A DNA stretch of 64,000 bases from contig NZ_JABFCZ010000001.1 in the NCBI RefSeq assembly GCF_014692675.1, forward strand, positions 124,001 to 188,000, written 5' to 3'. Position numbers and translations under genes: made by a program. This document shows positions 55,661 through 64,000 of this stretch, piece after piece. The notes under the pieces were generated by a model. It did not search any database. It was not told the origin of the DNA and saw only the letters and a list, made by a program, of their open reading frames with translations. The stretch is from Roseibium aggregatum. GTDB taxonomy: Bacteria > Pseudomonadota > Alphaproteobacteria > Rhizobiales > Stappiaceae. The stretch's first letter is position 1. Each line of letters opens with the position of its first letter.

Positions 55661-56644
55661 TTACTTGAAGGAGTCCATGGCCTGCATGACGGCGGGTCCC
55701 ATGATGACGAAGAACAGGACCGGCAGGAAGAATACGATCATCGGAACGGTCAGCTTCGGCGGCAGGGACGCGGCCTTCTTTTCGGCTTCCTGCATGCGCT
55801 GCTCGCGGTTGTCGTCCGACATGACGCGAATGGCGTGACCGACCGGCGTGCCGTAGCGCTCGGCCTGGATCAGGGCCATCATCACGTTCTTCACGCCGTC
55901 GACACCGGTCCGCTTGGCCAGGTTCTCATACGCCTGCCGGCGCTCGCCCAGGTAGGAGAGTTCGGCGTTGGTGAGGGTGAGTTCCTCCGCAAGCGGGATC
56001 GACTGGGTGCCGATTTCCTCCGCCACCCGCCGGAACGCCTCTTCGATGGACATGCCGGACTCCACGCAGATCAGCATCAGATCGAGCGCATCGGGCCACG
56101 CCCGGCGGATCGACAGCTGCCGCTTTGAAATCGCGTTCTGGATGTAGAGGTTGGGCGCGAAGACACCGATACCGCCGACGAAGAGACAGGCGGAAATCTT
56201 GGTGATCGCGGGCGTGTCAGACGGCAGCACCACGAAGGCATAGACAAGGGCCAGCAGGAACAGCACCCCGGGAATGGCGATACGCGCGAACAGGAAGGTA
56301 TAAAGCGGGCCCGTGCCGCGGTAGCCGGCCATGCGCAGCTTGTCCTGGGTCGATGCGTCCGCGAGCATGGTCTTCAGGTTCAGCCGGTCGACGAGGTTCT
56401 TGACCTGCTCCTTCGGCTGCGTCGAGCGCAGGGAGGCACGGGCATCCGTCTTTTCCGTAGCAAGCCTGGCCCGCTCCTTCGCGCGCAGCTTGTCGCGTTC
56501 CAGGGCGACCGACTTCATCCGCGACTTCAGCGTGTCCCGCTCGAAGATCGGCATGACCACGGTAAACAGGGTTCCGGCCACGGCGACCAGGGTCAGGAAG
56601 GCGACCAGGAAGTTGCTGTTGGCTATGCTTGTGAGATCGAACAT
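55661..56644 (-). CDS. tadC: Flp pilus inner-membrane platform protein TadC
   Basis: A 327-aa type II secretion F-domain protein with membrane segments near residues 12-32, 130-155, 165-185 and 300-322, and the F-domain DLMLICVESGMSIEEAFRRV. With TadB it forms the platform for pilus polymerisation. The AGGAGG before its ATG directly follows the CTAG flanking the inserted element. Confidence 0.95.
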   Translation of the reverse strand: MFDLTSIANSNFLVAFLTLVAVAGTLFTVVMPIFERDTLKSRMKSVALERDKLRAKERARLATEKTDARASLRSTQPKEQVKNLVDRLNLKTMLADASTQDKLRMAGYRGTGPLYTFLFARIAIPGVLFLLALVYAFVVLPSDTPAITKISACLFVGGIGVFAPNLYIQNAISKRQLSIRRAWPDALDLMLICVESGMSIEEAFRRVAEEIGTQSIPLAEELTLTNAELSYLGERRQAYENLAKRTGVDGVKNVMMALIQAERYGTPVGHAIRVMSDDNREQRMQEAEKKAASLPPKLTVPMIVFFLPVLFFVIMGPAVMQAMDSFK

Positions 56645-56657
56645 CAGATCCTCCTAG

Positions 56658-56919
56658 AGCGAGGTGCACTTAAATTGACCCATTTGACCGAGGTGATTTT
56701 GTCTGCTGACAAGGCGGATTGCGCGCCGTGGTGTGGGTCCACCACAAGCGCGAGCCAACACAGTCAGCGGGCAAAATCGCCCGGCCCTTCGGGTGGCGAA
56801 AAGCGGCCCATCGGCAGCGTTGCGCCGCTTGCCCGATGCGCCGCATCGCGCTTCACGACGCGCCTTGCCGAGTGATCCGCTTTTCGCCATCATATGGGTC
56901 AATTTAAATGCACCTCGCT
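56658..56919. mobile_element. MITE-like 262-bp element between tadB and tadC
   Basis: 26-bp terminal inverted repeats with one mismatch (left starts AGCGAGGTGCACTTAAATTG, right is its reverse complement) at 56658-56683 and 56894-56919. It is flanked by direct CTAG copies (56654-56657 and 56920-56923). Inside are a second inverted repeat, GGCGAAAAGCGG/CCGCTTTTCGCC (56795-56806, 56877-56888), and a smaller hairpin (GTGGTG/CACCAC). No transposase gene fits, so it is non-autonomous. Removing it plus one CTAG restores a contiguous tadB stop and tadC ribosome-binding site. Confidence 0.85.
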
Positions 56920-57939
56920 CTAGAAATCGAAGTTGATCATCTTGCGCATGACCATGATGCCCACGAACATCCAGAAGAGACCGCCTGCGATGATCAGGTG
57001 ACCGGCCGTTCGCGTGAACAGCATCGAGATATAGTCCGGGGCGACCACATAGATGATGGTCGAGACGACGAAGGGCAGCGAGCCGATGATGGCGGCGGAG
57101 GACTTGGCCTCCGCGCTGAGGGCCTTGATCTTGCGCTGCAGGGCCTTGCGGCTTCTAAGCACCTTGGACAGGTTGCCGAGCGCCTCGGACAGCCCGCCGC
57201 CGGCCTTTTGCTGGATCGCAACGACGATGGCGAAGAAATTGGCCTCCGCCAGCGGCACCCGATCGGGCATGCGCCCGACCGCATCCGTCAGCGAGATGCC
57301 CATGACCTGGGTTTCGACGATCTTGCGGAATTCGCCGGCAACAGGTTCCCGGGCTTCCTTGGCGACGATCTTGATGCAGTCGCCAAGCGGCAGGCCGGCC
57401 TTCACGCCGCGCACGATGATGTCGACCGCATTCGGCAGCTCGTCCAGAAAGGCATTGAACCGGCGCTTGCGCTTGAAGTTGACGAACCAGCGCGGAAAAC
57501 CGAAGCCGCCCACGAAGCCGACGCCGAGGGCAATCAGTATATTGTGGCTGACAATCAGTCCGATCAGCGCGCCGACGACGGCGGATGCGATGCTGAGATA
57601 AATGAAATGCTTGCGTTCCCATGCAAGCCCCGCCTGTTCCAGGCGGACGGCCAGGGAGGCCTTGTTCTGCTTTTGCAGCTTCGCCTTCTGCCGGTCCTCG
57701 AAGTCCTTCAACTGGTCCTGCACGGACTTGCGCCGGCGGTCGCCGTCGCCGACCTTCTTTCTGAGTTCTGCGGATTGCGGCCTGGCGGCGATGCCGCTGA
57801 GACGCTTGTCCCTGCGCCGGTTCCCCGACAGAAGCGGCTGAAACAAGGCATAGATAACGCCGCCGATGCTCAGGGCCACGAGGACCGCGACGGCGATGCC
57901 GGTAACACCGGGTGTCAGAAATGGCTCGAAGGCTTCCAT
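56920..57939 (-). CDS. tadB: Flp pilus inner-membrane platform protein TadB
   Basis: A 339-aa F-domain protein with an N-terminal membrane helix (VAVLVALSIGGVIYALFQ), a cytosolic basic region, central membrane segments (LSIASAVVGALIGLIVSHNI) and DELPNAVDIIVRGVKAGLPL. It partners with TadC. The stop codon TAG lies inside the CTAG copy bordering the inserted element. Confidence 0.95.
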   Translation of the reverse strand: MEAFEPFLTPGVTGIAVAVLVALSIGGVIYALFQPLLSGNRRRDKRLSGIAARPQSAELRKKVGDGDRRRKSVQDQLKDFEDRQKAKLQKQNKASLAVRLEQAGLAWERKHFIYLSIASAVVGALIGLIVSHNILIALGVGFVGGFGFPRWFVNFKRKRRFNAFLDELPNAVDIIVRGVKAGLPLGDCIKIVAKEAREPVAGEFRKIVETQVMGISLTDAVGRMPDRVPLAEANFFAIVVAIQQKAGGGLSEALGNLSKVLRSRKALQRKIKALSAEAKSSAAIIGSLPFVVSTIIYVVAPDYISMLFTRTAGHLIIAGGLFWMFVGIMVMRKMINFDF

Positions 57940-57949
57940 TCAGAGTGCC

Positions 57950-59461
57950 TCAGTCATCTGCGTATTCGGGCATTTCAGAAGCGTCCAGCGCCTGGGCCAG
58001 GCGGTTTTCCTCGCCGAAGTACCGCGCGCGCTCCCAGAACCGGGGACGCCCGATCCCGGTGGACCGGTGGCGGCCGATGATGCGTCCGCTCGGATCCTCA
58101 CCGATCATGTCGTAGACAAAAACGTCCTGGGTGATGATCACGTCGCCTTCCATGCCCATCACCTCGGTGACATGGGTGATCCGGCGCGATCCGTCGCGCA
58201 GGCGAGCTGCCTGAACCACGACATCGATGGAGGAGACGATCATTTCCCTCAAGGTTCGCGACGGCAGTGAAAAGCCGCCCATGGTGATCATGGATTCCAG
58301 ACGCGACAGGGCCTCGCGCGGCGAGTTGGCGTGCAGGGTGCCCATGGAGCCGTCGTGACCGGTGTTCATCGCCTGAAGCAGGTCGAAGGCTTCCGGTCCG
58401 CGCACCTCACCGACGATGATCCGTTCCGGACGCATACGCAGGCAGTTCTTCACCAGATCGCGCATGGTGATCTCGCCTTCGCCTTCCAGGTTCGGCGGGC
58501 GGGTTTCGAGGCGGACCACATGGGGCTGCTGCAGCTGAAGTTCCGCGGAGTCCTCACAGGTGATAATGCGCTCGCTGGCTTCGATGTAGGCCGTCAGGCA
58601 GTTCAGAAGCGTCGTCTTACCGGAACCGGTTCCCCCCGAGATCAGGACGTTGCAGCGCGAGCGGCCGATGATCTGGAGGATCGTCGCCCCCTCCGGCGTG
58701 ATCGAACCGTATTTGACAAGCTGGTCTAGGGTCAGCTTGTCGCGCTTGAACTTACGGATGGTGAGTGCGGGGCCGTCGATCGCCAGCGGCGGTGCGATGA
58801 CGTTGACACGAGAGCCGTCGGGAAGGCGGGCGTCACAGATCGGGCTTGAATCATCGACCCGGCGGCCGACCTGGCTCACGATCCGCTGGCAGATGTTCAT
58901 GAGCTGCGCGTTGTCGCGGAACGAAACGCCCGTCTGCTGCATCTTGCCTTCGGTTTCGATGTAGACCGTATCGGCGCCGTTGACCATGATGTCGGCGATG
59001 TCGTCGCGCGCAAGCAACGGCTCCAGCGGACCGTAGCCCAGAACGTCGTTGCAGATATCCTCCAGCAGGTCTTCCTGCTCGGCGATGGACAGGACGACAT
59101 TCTTCAGCGCGATGATGTCATTGACGACATCGCGGATTTCGTCGCGCGCATCTTCCGGACCGAGACGGCTGAGCTGCGAAAGATCGATCGCCTCGACCAG
59201 GGCGTTGAAGATCTGCGCCTTGGTTTCGTAATATTCGCCCGACTTGCGGCGCTTGCCTTCCTGTTTCGGCGCCGGCGCCTGCGGCGGCGGTTCCACGACC
59301 GGCATTTCGGGCGGCGGCGCGGCGACATCCACCGATGCCTCCTGCGCCTGCGGCACGTCGACGGCAGACGGCTCCGGCGCGGGCGCAGTTTTGGGCTGCA
59401 CCGGCGTGACCGGCCGTACAGTCGCTGCTCCGTTTGGCGTTGAACCGCGTCTACCGAACAT
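57950..59461 (-). CDS. cpaF: Flp pilus assembly ATPase CpaF/TadA
   Basis: A 503-aa secretion ATPase. A Pro/Ala-rich N-terminal extension (residues 1-75) leads into the N-terminal domain ([20 protein letters not shown]) and the ATPase core: Walker [18 protein letters not shown], Asp box [12 protein letters not shown], His box and [12 protein letters not shown]. It powers pilus extension and retraction from the cytosolic face. It lies 10 bp before tadB. Confidence 0.96.
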   Translation of the reverse strand: MFGRRGSTPNGAATVRPVTPVQPKTAPAPEPSAVDVPQAQEASVDVAAPPPEMPVVEPPPQAPAPKQEGKRRKSGEYYETKAQIFNALVEAIDLSQLSRLGPEDARDEIRDVVNDIIALKNVVLSIAEQEDLLEDICNDVLGYGPLEPLLARDDIADIMVNGADTVYIETEGKMQQTGVSFRDNAQLMNICQRIVSQVGRRVDDSSPICDARLPDGSRVNVIAPPLAIDGPALTIRKFKRDKLTLDQLVKYGSITPEGATILQIIGRSRCNVLISGGTGSGKTTLLNCLTAYIEASERIITCEDSAELQLQQPHVVRLETRPPNLEGEGEITMRDLVKNCLRMRPERIIVGEVRGPEAFDLLQAMNTGHDGSMGTLHANSPREALSRLESMITMGGFSLPSRTLREMIVSSIDVVVQAARLRDGSRRITHVTEVMGMEGDVIITQDVFVYDMIGEDPSGRIIGRHRSTGIGRPRFWERARYFGEENRLAQALDASEMPEYADD

Positions 59462-59495
59462 GGCGGCAAATTTCTCCGTTACACATCCTTGCGCA

Positions 59496-60794
59496 CTATC
59501 GGCCGGTCAGTTTCGACAAGAGCGATGAAATACCCGCCTTCTTGATCTTGCCCGGATTGGATTTTCCGGAAACCACATGGGCGATTTCGGTGAACACACC
59601 GGCAACCGGGTTCTTGGCTTCCAGTTCCGCAATCATCTGGCCGTTATTCGCAGCCGTTCCGAAAAGCTGCGGCTCGAAAGGTATCGAGAGCAGCGATGTC
59701 ATTCCGAGCGCGGTCGCGAAGTCCTCCGGCTTGATCTCCGGCCGCTTCGGCACGTTCACCCGGTTCATGACCAGGAGCGGCAGACGGTCGTTCGGCCGCA
59801 GCTGCTTGAGCGTGTCGACAACGTTCTTGGCATTGCGCAGGTTCGCAAGGTCAGGCTCGGCCACCATGACCACTTCGTCGGCGCTGACGAGGACATTCTT
59901 GACCCAGGCGTTCCAGGCATGGGGAACATCGAGCACGATCGTCGGCGTGCTGGCGCGCATGGTGTCCATCAGAAGCTCGAACGAATGCTCGCCGTAGTCG
60001 TAGGTGCGTTCGAGGGACGCCGGTGCCGCAAGTAGGCTCAGGTGTTCGGAGCACTTCGACAGGATGCGGTCGAGAAGGGTCTCGTCCAGGCGTTCGGGTG
60101 CCGAGATCGCTTCGTAGACGCCCTGCAGCGGGTCCTGATTGTAATCGAGCCCTGCTGTCCCGAAGGCCAGGTCCAGGTCGGCGACAACGGTCTCGTTCTG
60201 ATATTCCCGTGCCAGCGCCCAGGCTGCGTTATGGGCGACGGTCGATGCTCCGCATCCCCCCTTCACTCCGAAAAACGCAACCGTGCGTCCCAGCGGTTCG
60301 GACTGGGGATCGCCGTAAAGGTCGCCGATCGCCCGTATCAACTGATAGATGTCGAGCGGGGTAATGAGATATTCGCTGACGCCCCGGTGCATGAGCTCGC
60401 GGTAGAGCGTCACGTCGTTCACATCGCCGATGACGATGACCTTGGTGCCGGCATCGCAATATTCGGCGAGCTGATCGAGTTCGGTGAGGATTTCGCCCTG
60501 ATTGCCGCTGGTCTCGACAATGATGAGATTGGGCGTCGGCGCCTGCGTGTAATGTTCGATCGCGGCCGGGATCCCGCCCATGTGGACCTTCACATGGGCC
60601 TTGGTCATCCGGCGGTCTTCCGCCGCGGCCTCGATGGTTCGCGTCGTTCCGTCGGTCAGGCAGAACCCCTGAACGGAAATGCGCGGAATGGGATGGATCT
60701 CGAACCCTTCCTCCGGACGCTGTTGCGTGGTCTCCGGCATGCCCTCGTGGCCCAAGTCCGCAGCATAATTAGCCATATCCATGTCGATGCTCAT
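59496..60794 (-). CDS. cpaE: Pilus localisation protein CpaE (receiver-like plus MinD-like ATPase)
   Basis: A 432-aa protein. The N-terminal receiver-like domain (about 60-165; IVIGDVNDVTLYRELMHRGV) precedes a ParA/MinD ATPase with deviant Walker A FFGVKGGCGASTVAHNAAWA, DLDLAFGTAGLDYNQ and AEPDLANLRNAKNV. CpaE positions the pilus machine at the pole. AAGG lies upstream of its ATG. Confidence 0.93.
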   Translation of the reverse strand: MSIDMDMANYAADLGHEGMPETTQQRPEEGFEIHPIPRISVQGFCLTDGTTRTIEAAAEDRRMTKAHVKVHMGGIPAAIEHYTQAPTPNLIIVETSGNQGEILTELDQLAEYCDAGTKVIVIGDVNDVTLYRELMHRGVSEYLITPLDIYQLIRAIGDLYGDPQSEPLGRTVAFFGVKGGCGASTVAHNAAWALAREYQNETVVADLDLAFGTAGLDYNQDPLQGVYEAISAPERLDETLLDRILSKCSEHLSLLAAPASLERTYDYGEHSFELLMDTMRASTPTIVLDVPHAWNAWVKNVLVSADEVVMVAEPDLANLRNAKNVVDTLKQLRPNDRLPLLVMNRVNVPKRPEIKPEDFATALGMTSLLSIPFEPQLFGTAANNGQMIAELEAKNPVAGVFTEIAHVVSGKSNPGKIKKAGISSLLSKLTGR

Positions 60795-60803
60795 GACCCT
60801 TCC

Positions 60804-61520
60804 TTACTGCGACACCTGGGCGCCTACGCCTTCTTTGTATTCGGATGCGGTTTTCTTGCCGGTCCGGTAATTTTCGAACACCACGGCACGGCGCTGCTGA
60901 TCCGCCGGCTGGACCGCCCGCGGCGTGATCAGATCGGCCGGGTTGGACACGATCGCGGCGAGATTGGCCTGGGAGGCGCAACCGAAGTTCTCGTAGTCGA
61001 TGTTCCGGTTGAACTCGCCGCCGACACTTCTCGGCCATTCTCCGCAAGGCCCTGCCGTTGCCATGACCCTCGGATAGGACAGGCGGATCGGCGCATCGGC
61101 GGAGCCGTCTTCGACGGAGTAGCTGCGGGTGGTTATCCGGTTTCCGCCAACGCCGCCGCGGTTCAGCGCCCCGCGAATATGGGGAACCACCGCGTGAACG
61201 GCCGCTTCGTTGCCGGCGCCGGCAGGCACGAGGATCTCGACCCGGCCGTTGCCGTTTCTGCGGGAACTTTCCGCGAAGGCCGTGATGGTCTCCGACAGGG
61301 GCGCGTTCAGATTGCGGGTGTTGTAGCCGATCGGCAGGTCCAGTGTTTCCGGCTGCTCGGTGACGACGATCGGATGGCGGACCCTGTAGTCATTGGCGGC
61401 CAGGAGGCTCGTGTCGGAGCTCTGGGTCTGCGACTGACAGCCGGCCAGGAAGACAACCGCCGCGCCCGTGAAACCGGCCCGGATCACAAACGAGGACAGC
61501 TTTTTCGTATATGCCTTCAT
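60804..61520 (-). CDS. cpaD: CpaD-family pilus assembly lipoprotein
   Basis: A 238-aa lipoprotein. Signal sequence with lipobox VVFLAGCQS, then an OmpA-like/CpaD domain (RVEILVPAGAGNEAAVHAVV, and the conserved YENFGCASQANLAAIVSNPA). It acts with the secretin at the outer membrane. GAGG precedes ATG by eight bases. It lies between cpaC and cpaE. Confidence 0.92.
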   Translation of the reverse strand: MKAYTKKLSSFVIRAGFTGAAVVFLAGCQSQTQSSDTSLLAANDYRVRHPIVVTEQPETLDLPIGYNTRNLNAPLSETITAFAESSRRNGNGRVEILVPAGAGNEAAVHAVVPHIRGALNRGGVGGNRITTRSYSVEDGSADAPIRLSYPRVMATAGPCGEWPRSVGGEFNRNIDYENFGCASQANLAAIVSNPADLITPRAVQPADQQRRAVVFENYRTGKKTASEYKEGVGAQVSQ

Positions 61521-61530
61521 CTGCCGTACC

Positions 61531-62985
61531 TCACTTGTAAATAAATCCGACCTGACCCTGGTAGGTCCCGGTCTCCGGCTCACCCGGGCGGCGGAAAATT
61601 TTGTTAAGCCGGTTCAGGAACACCGTTTCGGAATCGCTGGCCGGCATCAGGTTCTGATCCGGCCGGACCAGCTTGCTGGCAGCCACCGGATTGACCGTAT
61701 AGGGGGTCACGAAGACCACGAGTTCCGTCTGCTGGCGCAGGAAATCCCGGCTCTTGAACAAGGCACCCAGGACCGGCAACTGCATCAGACCCGGTATCCC
61801 GTTGATCGACTGCTTGTAGGATTCCTGCAGCAGACCCGCCATTACCAGCGTTCCGCCGGAGGGCAGTTCGATCGTGGATTCCGCCCGGCGGACCTTCAGG
61901 GCCGAAACCGTGATGCCGCCGGTTGTGATCGCGCCGTCGCTGGACAGCTCGCTGACCTCGGTCTTGACCCTCAGGCTGACCCGTCCGGCGGACAGGACAA
62001 CAGGGGTAAAGTCGAGGCCGACACCGAATTTCTTGAATTCGATCGAGATGTTGTTGTCGGTTTGCGCGACCGGGATCGGGAACTCGCCACCTGCCAGGAA
62101 GCTCGCGTTCTCGCCGGAGATTGCCGTCAATGTCGGTTCCGCCAGGGTGCGGATCACGCCGTCACGCTGCAAGGCCTCGACACTGGCCGACAGGCTCGTA
62201 CCGCCGGCCACGAAATTCCCGCCCGCGGACGCCTGGGACACGATCGACGAGTTCACCGGGAAGGTGGCGGAATTGTTGAAGCTGCCGGAGTAATTGCCGA
62301 CGCCGATGGTCCCGCTCAGGTTGACGCCGAGCTGCTTGACGATCGACCGTTCGACCTCGGCGACGGTGACCTTCAGATAGACCTGGTCCTCGCCCTCCAC
62401 GGAGATCATGTTGAGAACATCGGACGCCTTCACGCCGTTGCCGGCGAAACGGGCCGCGATATCGGCAGCCCGCTGGGCGTCTGCGGTATTGCGGGCCGTT
62501 CCCGACAGGATGATATTGCCGCTCACCGAATCGGCCGTGATGTTCGACTTGGGAACGGCGCGGCGGATCAGCCTGGTCAGGTCGGACGTATCCGGTTCGA
62601 CCCGCAGGTTGAATGTCGCAAGTTCCCGGCCGCTCCGGCTGAACAGAACCAGATTTGCCTGACCGGTCTTGTTGCCGAGAACGAAGACCCGATGCTGCGT
62701 GCGAACCACCGCGTCGGCAATTTCGGGATTGGAGACCAGAACGTCGGCGACTTCCTCGGCAAGGTCGATCACCACGGACCGCCCGATGCCGACGCGAAGC
62801 AGACGCTCGGAGACCCGTTCGCCGGCGGCAACATGCACCTGTTTGGGAAAGCTGTCTTCCGCCCGCGCGCTGTCAGGCGACAACAGGCAGGCGGCGAACA
62901 GGGCCAGGATCAGAACCGCAGACCGCATTATGCCTGCGCCGCGTCCGCCCGCTTTTCGGTTTGTTGCATCGAGAAACTTCGTCAT
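61531..62985 (-). CDS. cpaC: Flp pilus secretin CpaC
   Basis: A 484-aa outer-membrane secretin. After a signal peptide (ILALFAACLLSPDSARA) come an N-terminal domain and a BON-like domain (about 120-195), then the secretin core (RTLAEPTLTAISGENASFLA, GEFPIP, VDFTP-like GLDFTPVVLSAGRVSLRVK, VPVLG-like GLMQLPVLGALFKS). Its start overlaps the cpaB stop (ATGA). Confidence 0.95.
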   Translation of the reverse strand: MTKFLDATNRKAGGRGAGIMRSAVLILALFAACLLSPDSARAEDSFPKQVHVAAGERVSERLLRVGIGRSVVIDLAEEVADVLVSNPEIADAVVRTQHRVFVLGNKTGQANLVLFSRSGRELATFNLRVEPDTSDLTRLIRRAVPKSNITADSVSGNIILSGTARNTADAQRAADIAARFAGNGVKASDVLNMISVEGEDQVYLKVTVAEVERSIVKQLGVNLSGTIGVGNYSGSFNNSATFPVNSSIVSQASAGGNFVAGGTSLSASVEALQRDGVIRTLAEPTLTAISGENASFLAGGEFPIPVAQTDNNISIEFKKFGVGLDFTPVVLSAGRVSLRVKTEVSELSSDGAITTGGITVSALKVRRAESTIELPSGGTLVMAGLLQESYKQSINGIPGLMQLPVLGALFKSRDFLRQQTELVVFVTPYTVNPVAASKLVRPDQNLMPASDSETVFLNRLNKIFRRPGEPETGTYQGQVGFIYK

Positions 62986-63752
62986 TGCGTGCCCGCCTGA
63001 CTTGAAACGCCGTATTTCACAAAATTGACTCCCCCCCGGCGACGGATCGGTTCGTTGTCGTCGTCCGAGGAGTCCTGGGCACTTCGCAAGGCCAGGGAAA
63101 TGGTGCCGAGCTGCTGGGACTGGGCGACGATCTCTGCCTGTTCCGGGGTCAGTTCCAGCGTTGCCGTCCGTTTCGGCGAAAGGGACTTTTCATCCTTTTC
63201 GCCGGCGGTGGTCGTGTCGATTGCAAGGACACGAATGTTTTCAAGGAAGGTTTCGCTCAGAACCGAACGATCCTCATTCTGCCGCGTCAGGATCAGGTCG
63301 ACCTTGTCGCCGGGCAGGATGAAGCCGCCGGCGGTGGTTTCCGCTTCAACGCCAACCGCGATCGCGCGCTTTCCTTTCGGCAAAATGGACGCCATGAAGC
63401 CCTTGTCGGTGTTGATGAGACGCTGCGAGCGGATCGGCTCGCCCTGATAGATGGGCGCCTTGGCAATATGGCCGACATAGGTCTCGCCGGCTTTCGGCTC
63501 TTTCTCGTGCGTGATCGCGCCGGGCGGCACCGCGTCGCTCGGCCAGTCGGCCCAGGAAAGGCTCTTTGCAGCCAGTTTCTGACCCAGGCCGATATCCTTG
63601 GCCGCGACCAGAACCTTTGCTTTTTCAGACTTGGCGGGCGCTTCCGTCATCACCTTTTTCGGCGCCGGCGATTGGCTGGTCATAACCATGCGCGCGGCCA
63701 GCAAACCTGCCCCGAGCGCAACACCAAGAACCAAAAGTCGTGCGTACTTCAT
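62982..63752 (-). CDS. cpaB: Flp pilus assembly protein CpaB
   Basis: A 256-aa protein with one N-terminal membrane helix (LLVLGVALGAGLLAARMVM) and a SAF domain (KVLVAAKDIGLGQKLAAKSL) followed by the CpaB/RcpC region (IAVGVEAETTAGGFILPGDK VDLI). It is thought to help secretin function at the cell wall. ATG at 63752 is preferred; a GTG at 63764 is in frame. It is the first visible gene of the cpa-tad operon. Confidence 0.93.
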   Translation of the reverse strand: MKYARLLVLGVALGAGLLAARMVMTSQSPAPKKVMTEAPAKSEKAKVLVAAKDIGLGQKLAAKSLSWADWPSDAVPPGAITHEKEPKAGETYVGHIAKAPIYQGEPIRSQRLINTDKGFMASILPKGKRAIAVGVEAETTAGGFILPGDKVDLILTRQNEDRSVLSETFLENIRVLAIDTTTAGEKDEKSLSPKRTATLELTPEQAEIVAQSQQLGTISLALRSAQDSSDDDNEPIRRRGGVNFVKYGVSSQAGTQ

Positions 63753-64000
63753 CACTGAACTCACAAAATGACGCGCAACGTTCTGCGCAGCTGACCATCA
63801 TCTTGGGGTCCAATTCGTCAAAACATGGTTAATTGGATATGAGAAAATATCGTTAAGAACTTTTAACCTTATTGAATGATTTATGAATACCTTGCAAATT
63901 GCAGTATTATTACCAATCATTAACCATAAGGCCGTGTAGAGACCCACAACACAGAACCAACAGCTTGAAAATTAGTGGAGCGCGGGGAACCAGAAGGTCG
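63753..64000. other. AT-rich control region upstream of cpaB, running off the window
   Basis: About 250 bp with low GC and four TTAA tetramers (63829-63931), including TTAAGAACTTTTAA and two TTAACC copies. The tetramer spacing is six rather than seven, so no full CtrA consensus is seen. The prepilin and prepilin peptidase genes expected here would lie beyond the window edge. Confidence 0.5.

Noticed and set aside
56675-56875. Open frame inside the element between tadB and tadC
   Set aside because: Only 66 codons, no transposase motif, and it covers palindromic DNA; the element is better explained as non-autonomous.
63860-63935. Possible CtrA sites upstream of cpaB
   Set aside because: TTAA pairs are spaced six, not seven, so the full consensus is not met; recorded only as a TTAA-rich region.
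1-64000. CRISPR arrays, rRNA genes, prophage structural genes, integrases
   Set aside because: No regularly spaced direct repeats, no rRNA-like sequence and no phage or integrase-type proteins were found on either strand.

Overview
The window is high-GC alphaproteobacterial chromosome. The order rpmH-rnpA-yidC-engB-argB, the split but nearby dapD and dapE, the def-fmt-truA block, a CheA/CheW/CheR/CheB operon with STAS and single-domain CheY genes, and a Caulobacter-type cpa/tad pilus operon together suggest Hyphomicrobiales, perhaps a marine Roseibium/Labrenzia-like (Stappiaceae) organism. The family-level guess is inference.

Layout. (1) 1-3.8 kb: a LacI-type regulator cut by the window edge, with a perfect operator palindrome in front of it, an aldehyde dehydrogenase of the succinate-semialdehyde type, and a probable FabMG-like enoyl-ACP reductase. 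(2) 3.8-5.5 kb: an AT-rich islet with a two-gene toxin-antitoxin-like module (MerR-HTH/DUF433 fusion plus DUF5615 PIN-like protein). (3) 5.5-15.1 kb: a coherent catabolic operon (split transketolase, beta-hydroxyacid dehydrogenase-like enzyme, crotonase with 6-oxocamphor-hydrolase-like residues, TRAP transporter, amidohydrolase) divergent from a FadR/GntR regulator, with two candidate operators between them. The substrate is unknown; this is the best candidate for an undescribed pathway. (4) 15.1-25.7 kb: a chemotaxis operon preceded by a soluble MCP-like protein coupled to an HD-GYP response regulator. (5) 25.7-28.2 kb: an AT-rich, island-like segment with pobA and a 5'-truncated flavoprotein fragment abutting tRNA-Arg(ACG).

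(6) 28.5-32.3 kb: a TVP38 membrane protein, a Lpd/MerA-like flavoprotein and a histidine kinase in one operon. (7) 32.5-54.6 kb: housekeeping genes (ribosomal protein L34, RNase P protein, YidC, EngB, ArgB, DapD, DapE, TruA, Fmt, Def, RmuC, NlpC/P60, M17 aminopeptidase) interspersed with transporters, LysR and MarR regulators and small proteins. (8) 54.7-64 kb: the tight-adherence (Flp) pilus genes cpaB-C-D-E-F-tadB-tadC on the minus strand, with tadD facing them. A 262-bp element with 26-bp inverted repeats sits exactly between tadB and tadC, flanked by a CTAG duplication that leaves both the tadB stop codon and the tadC ribosome-binding site intact.

Many genes are translationally coupled by 4-bp ATGA, GTGA or TTGA overlaps. 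Several starts are GTG or TTG and were chosen from Shine-Dalgarno placement.
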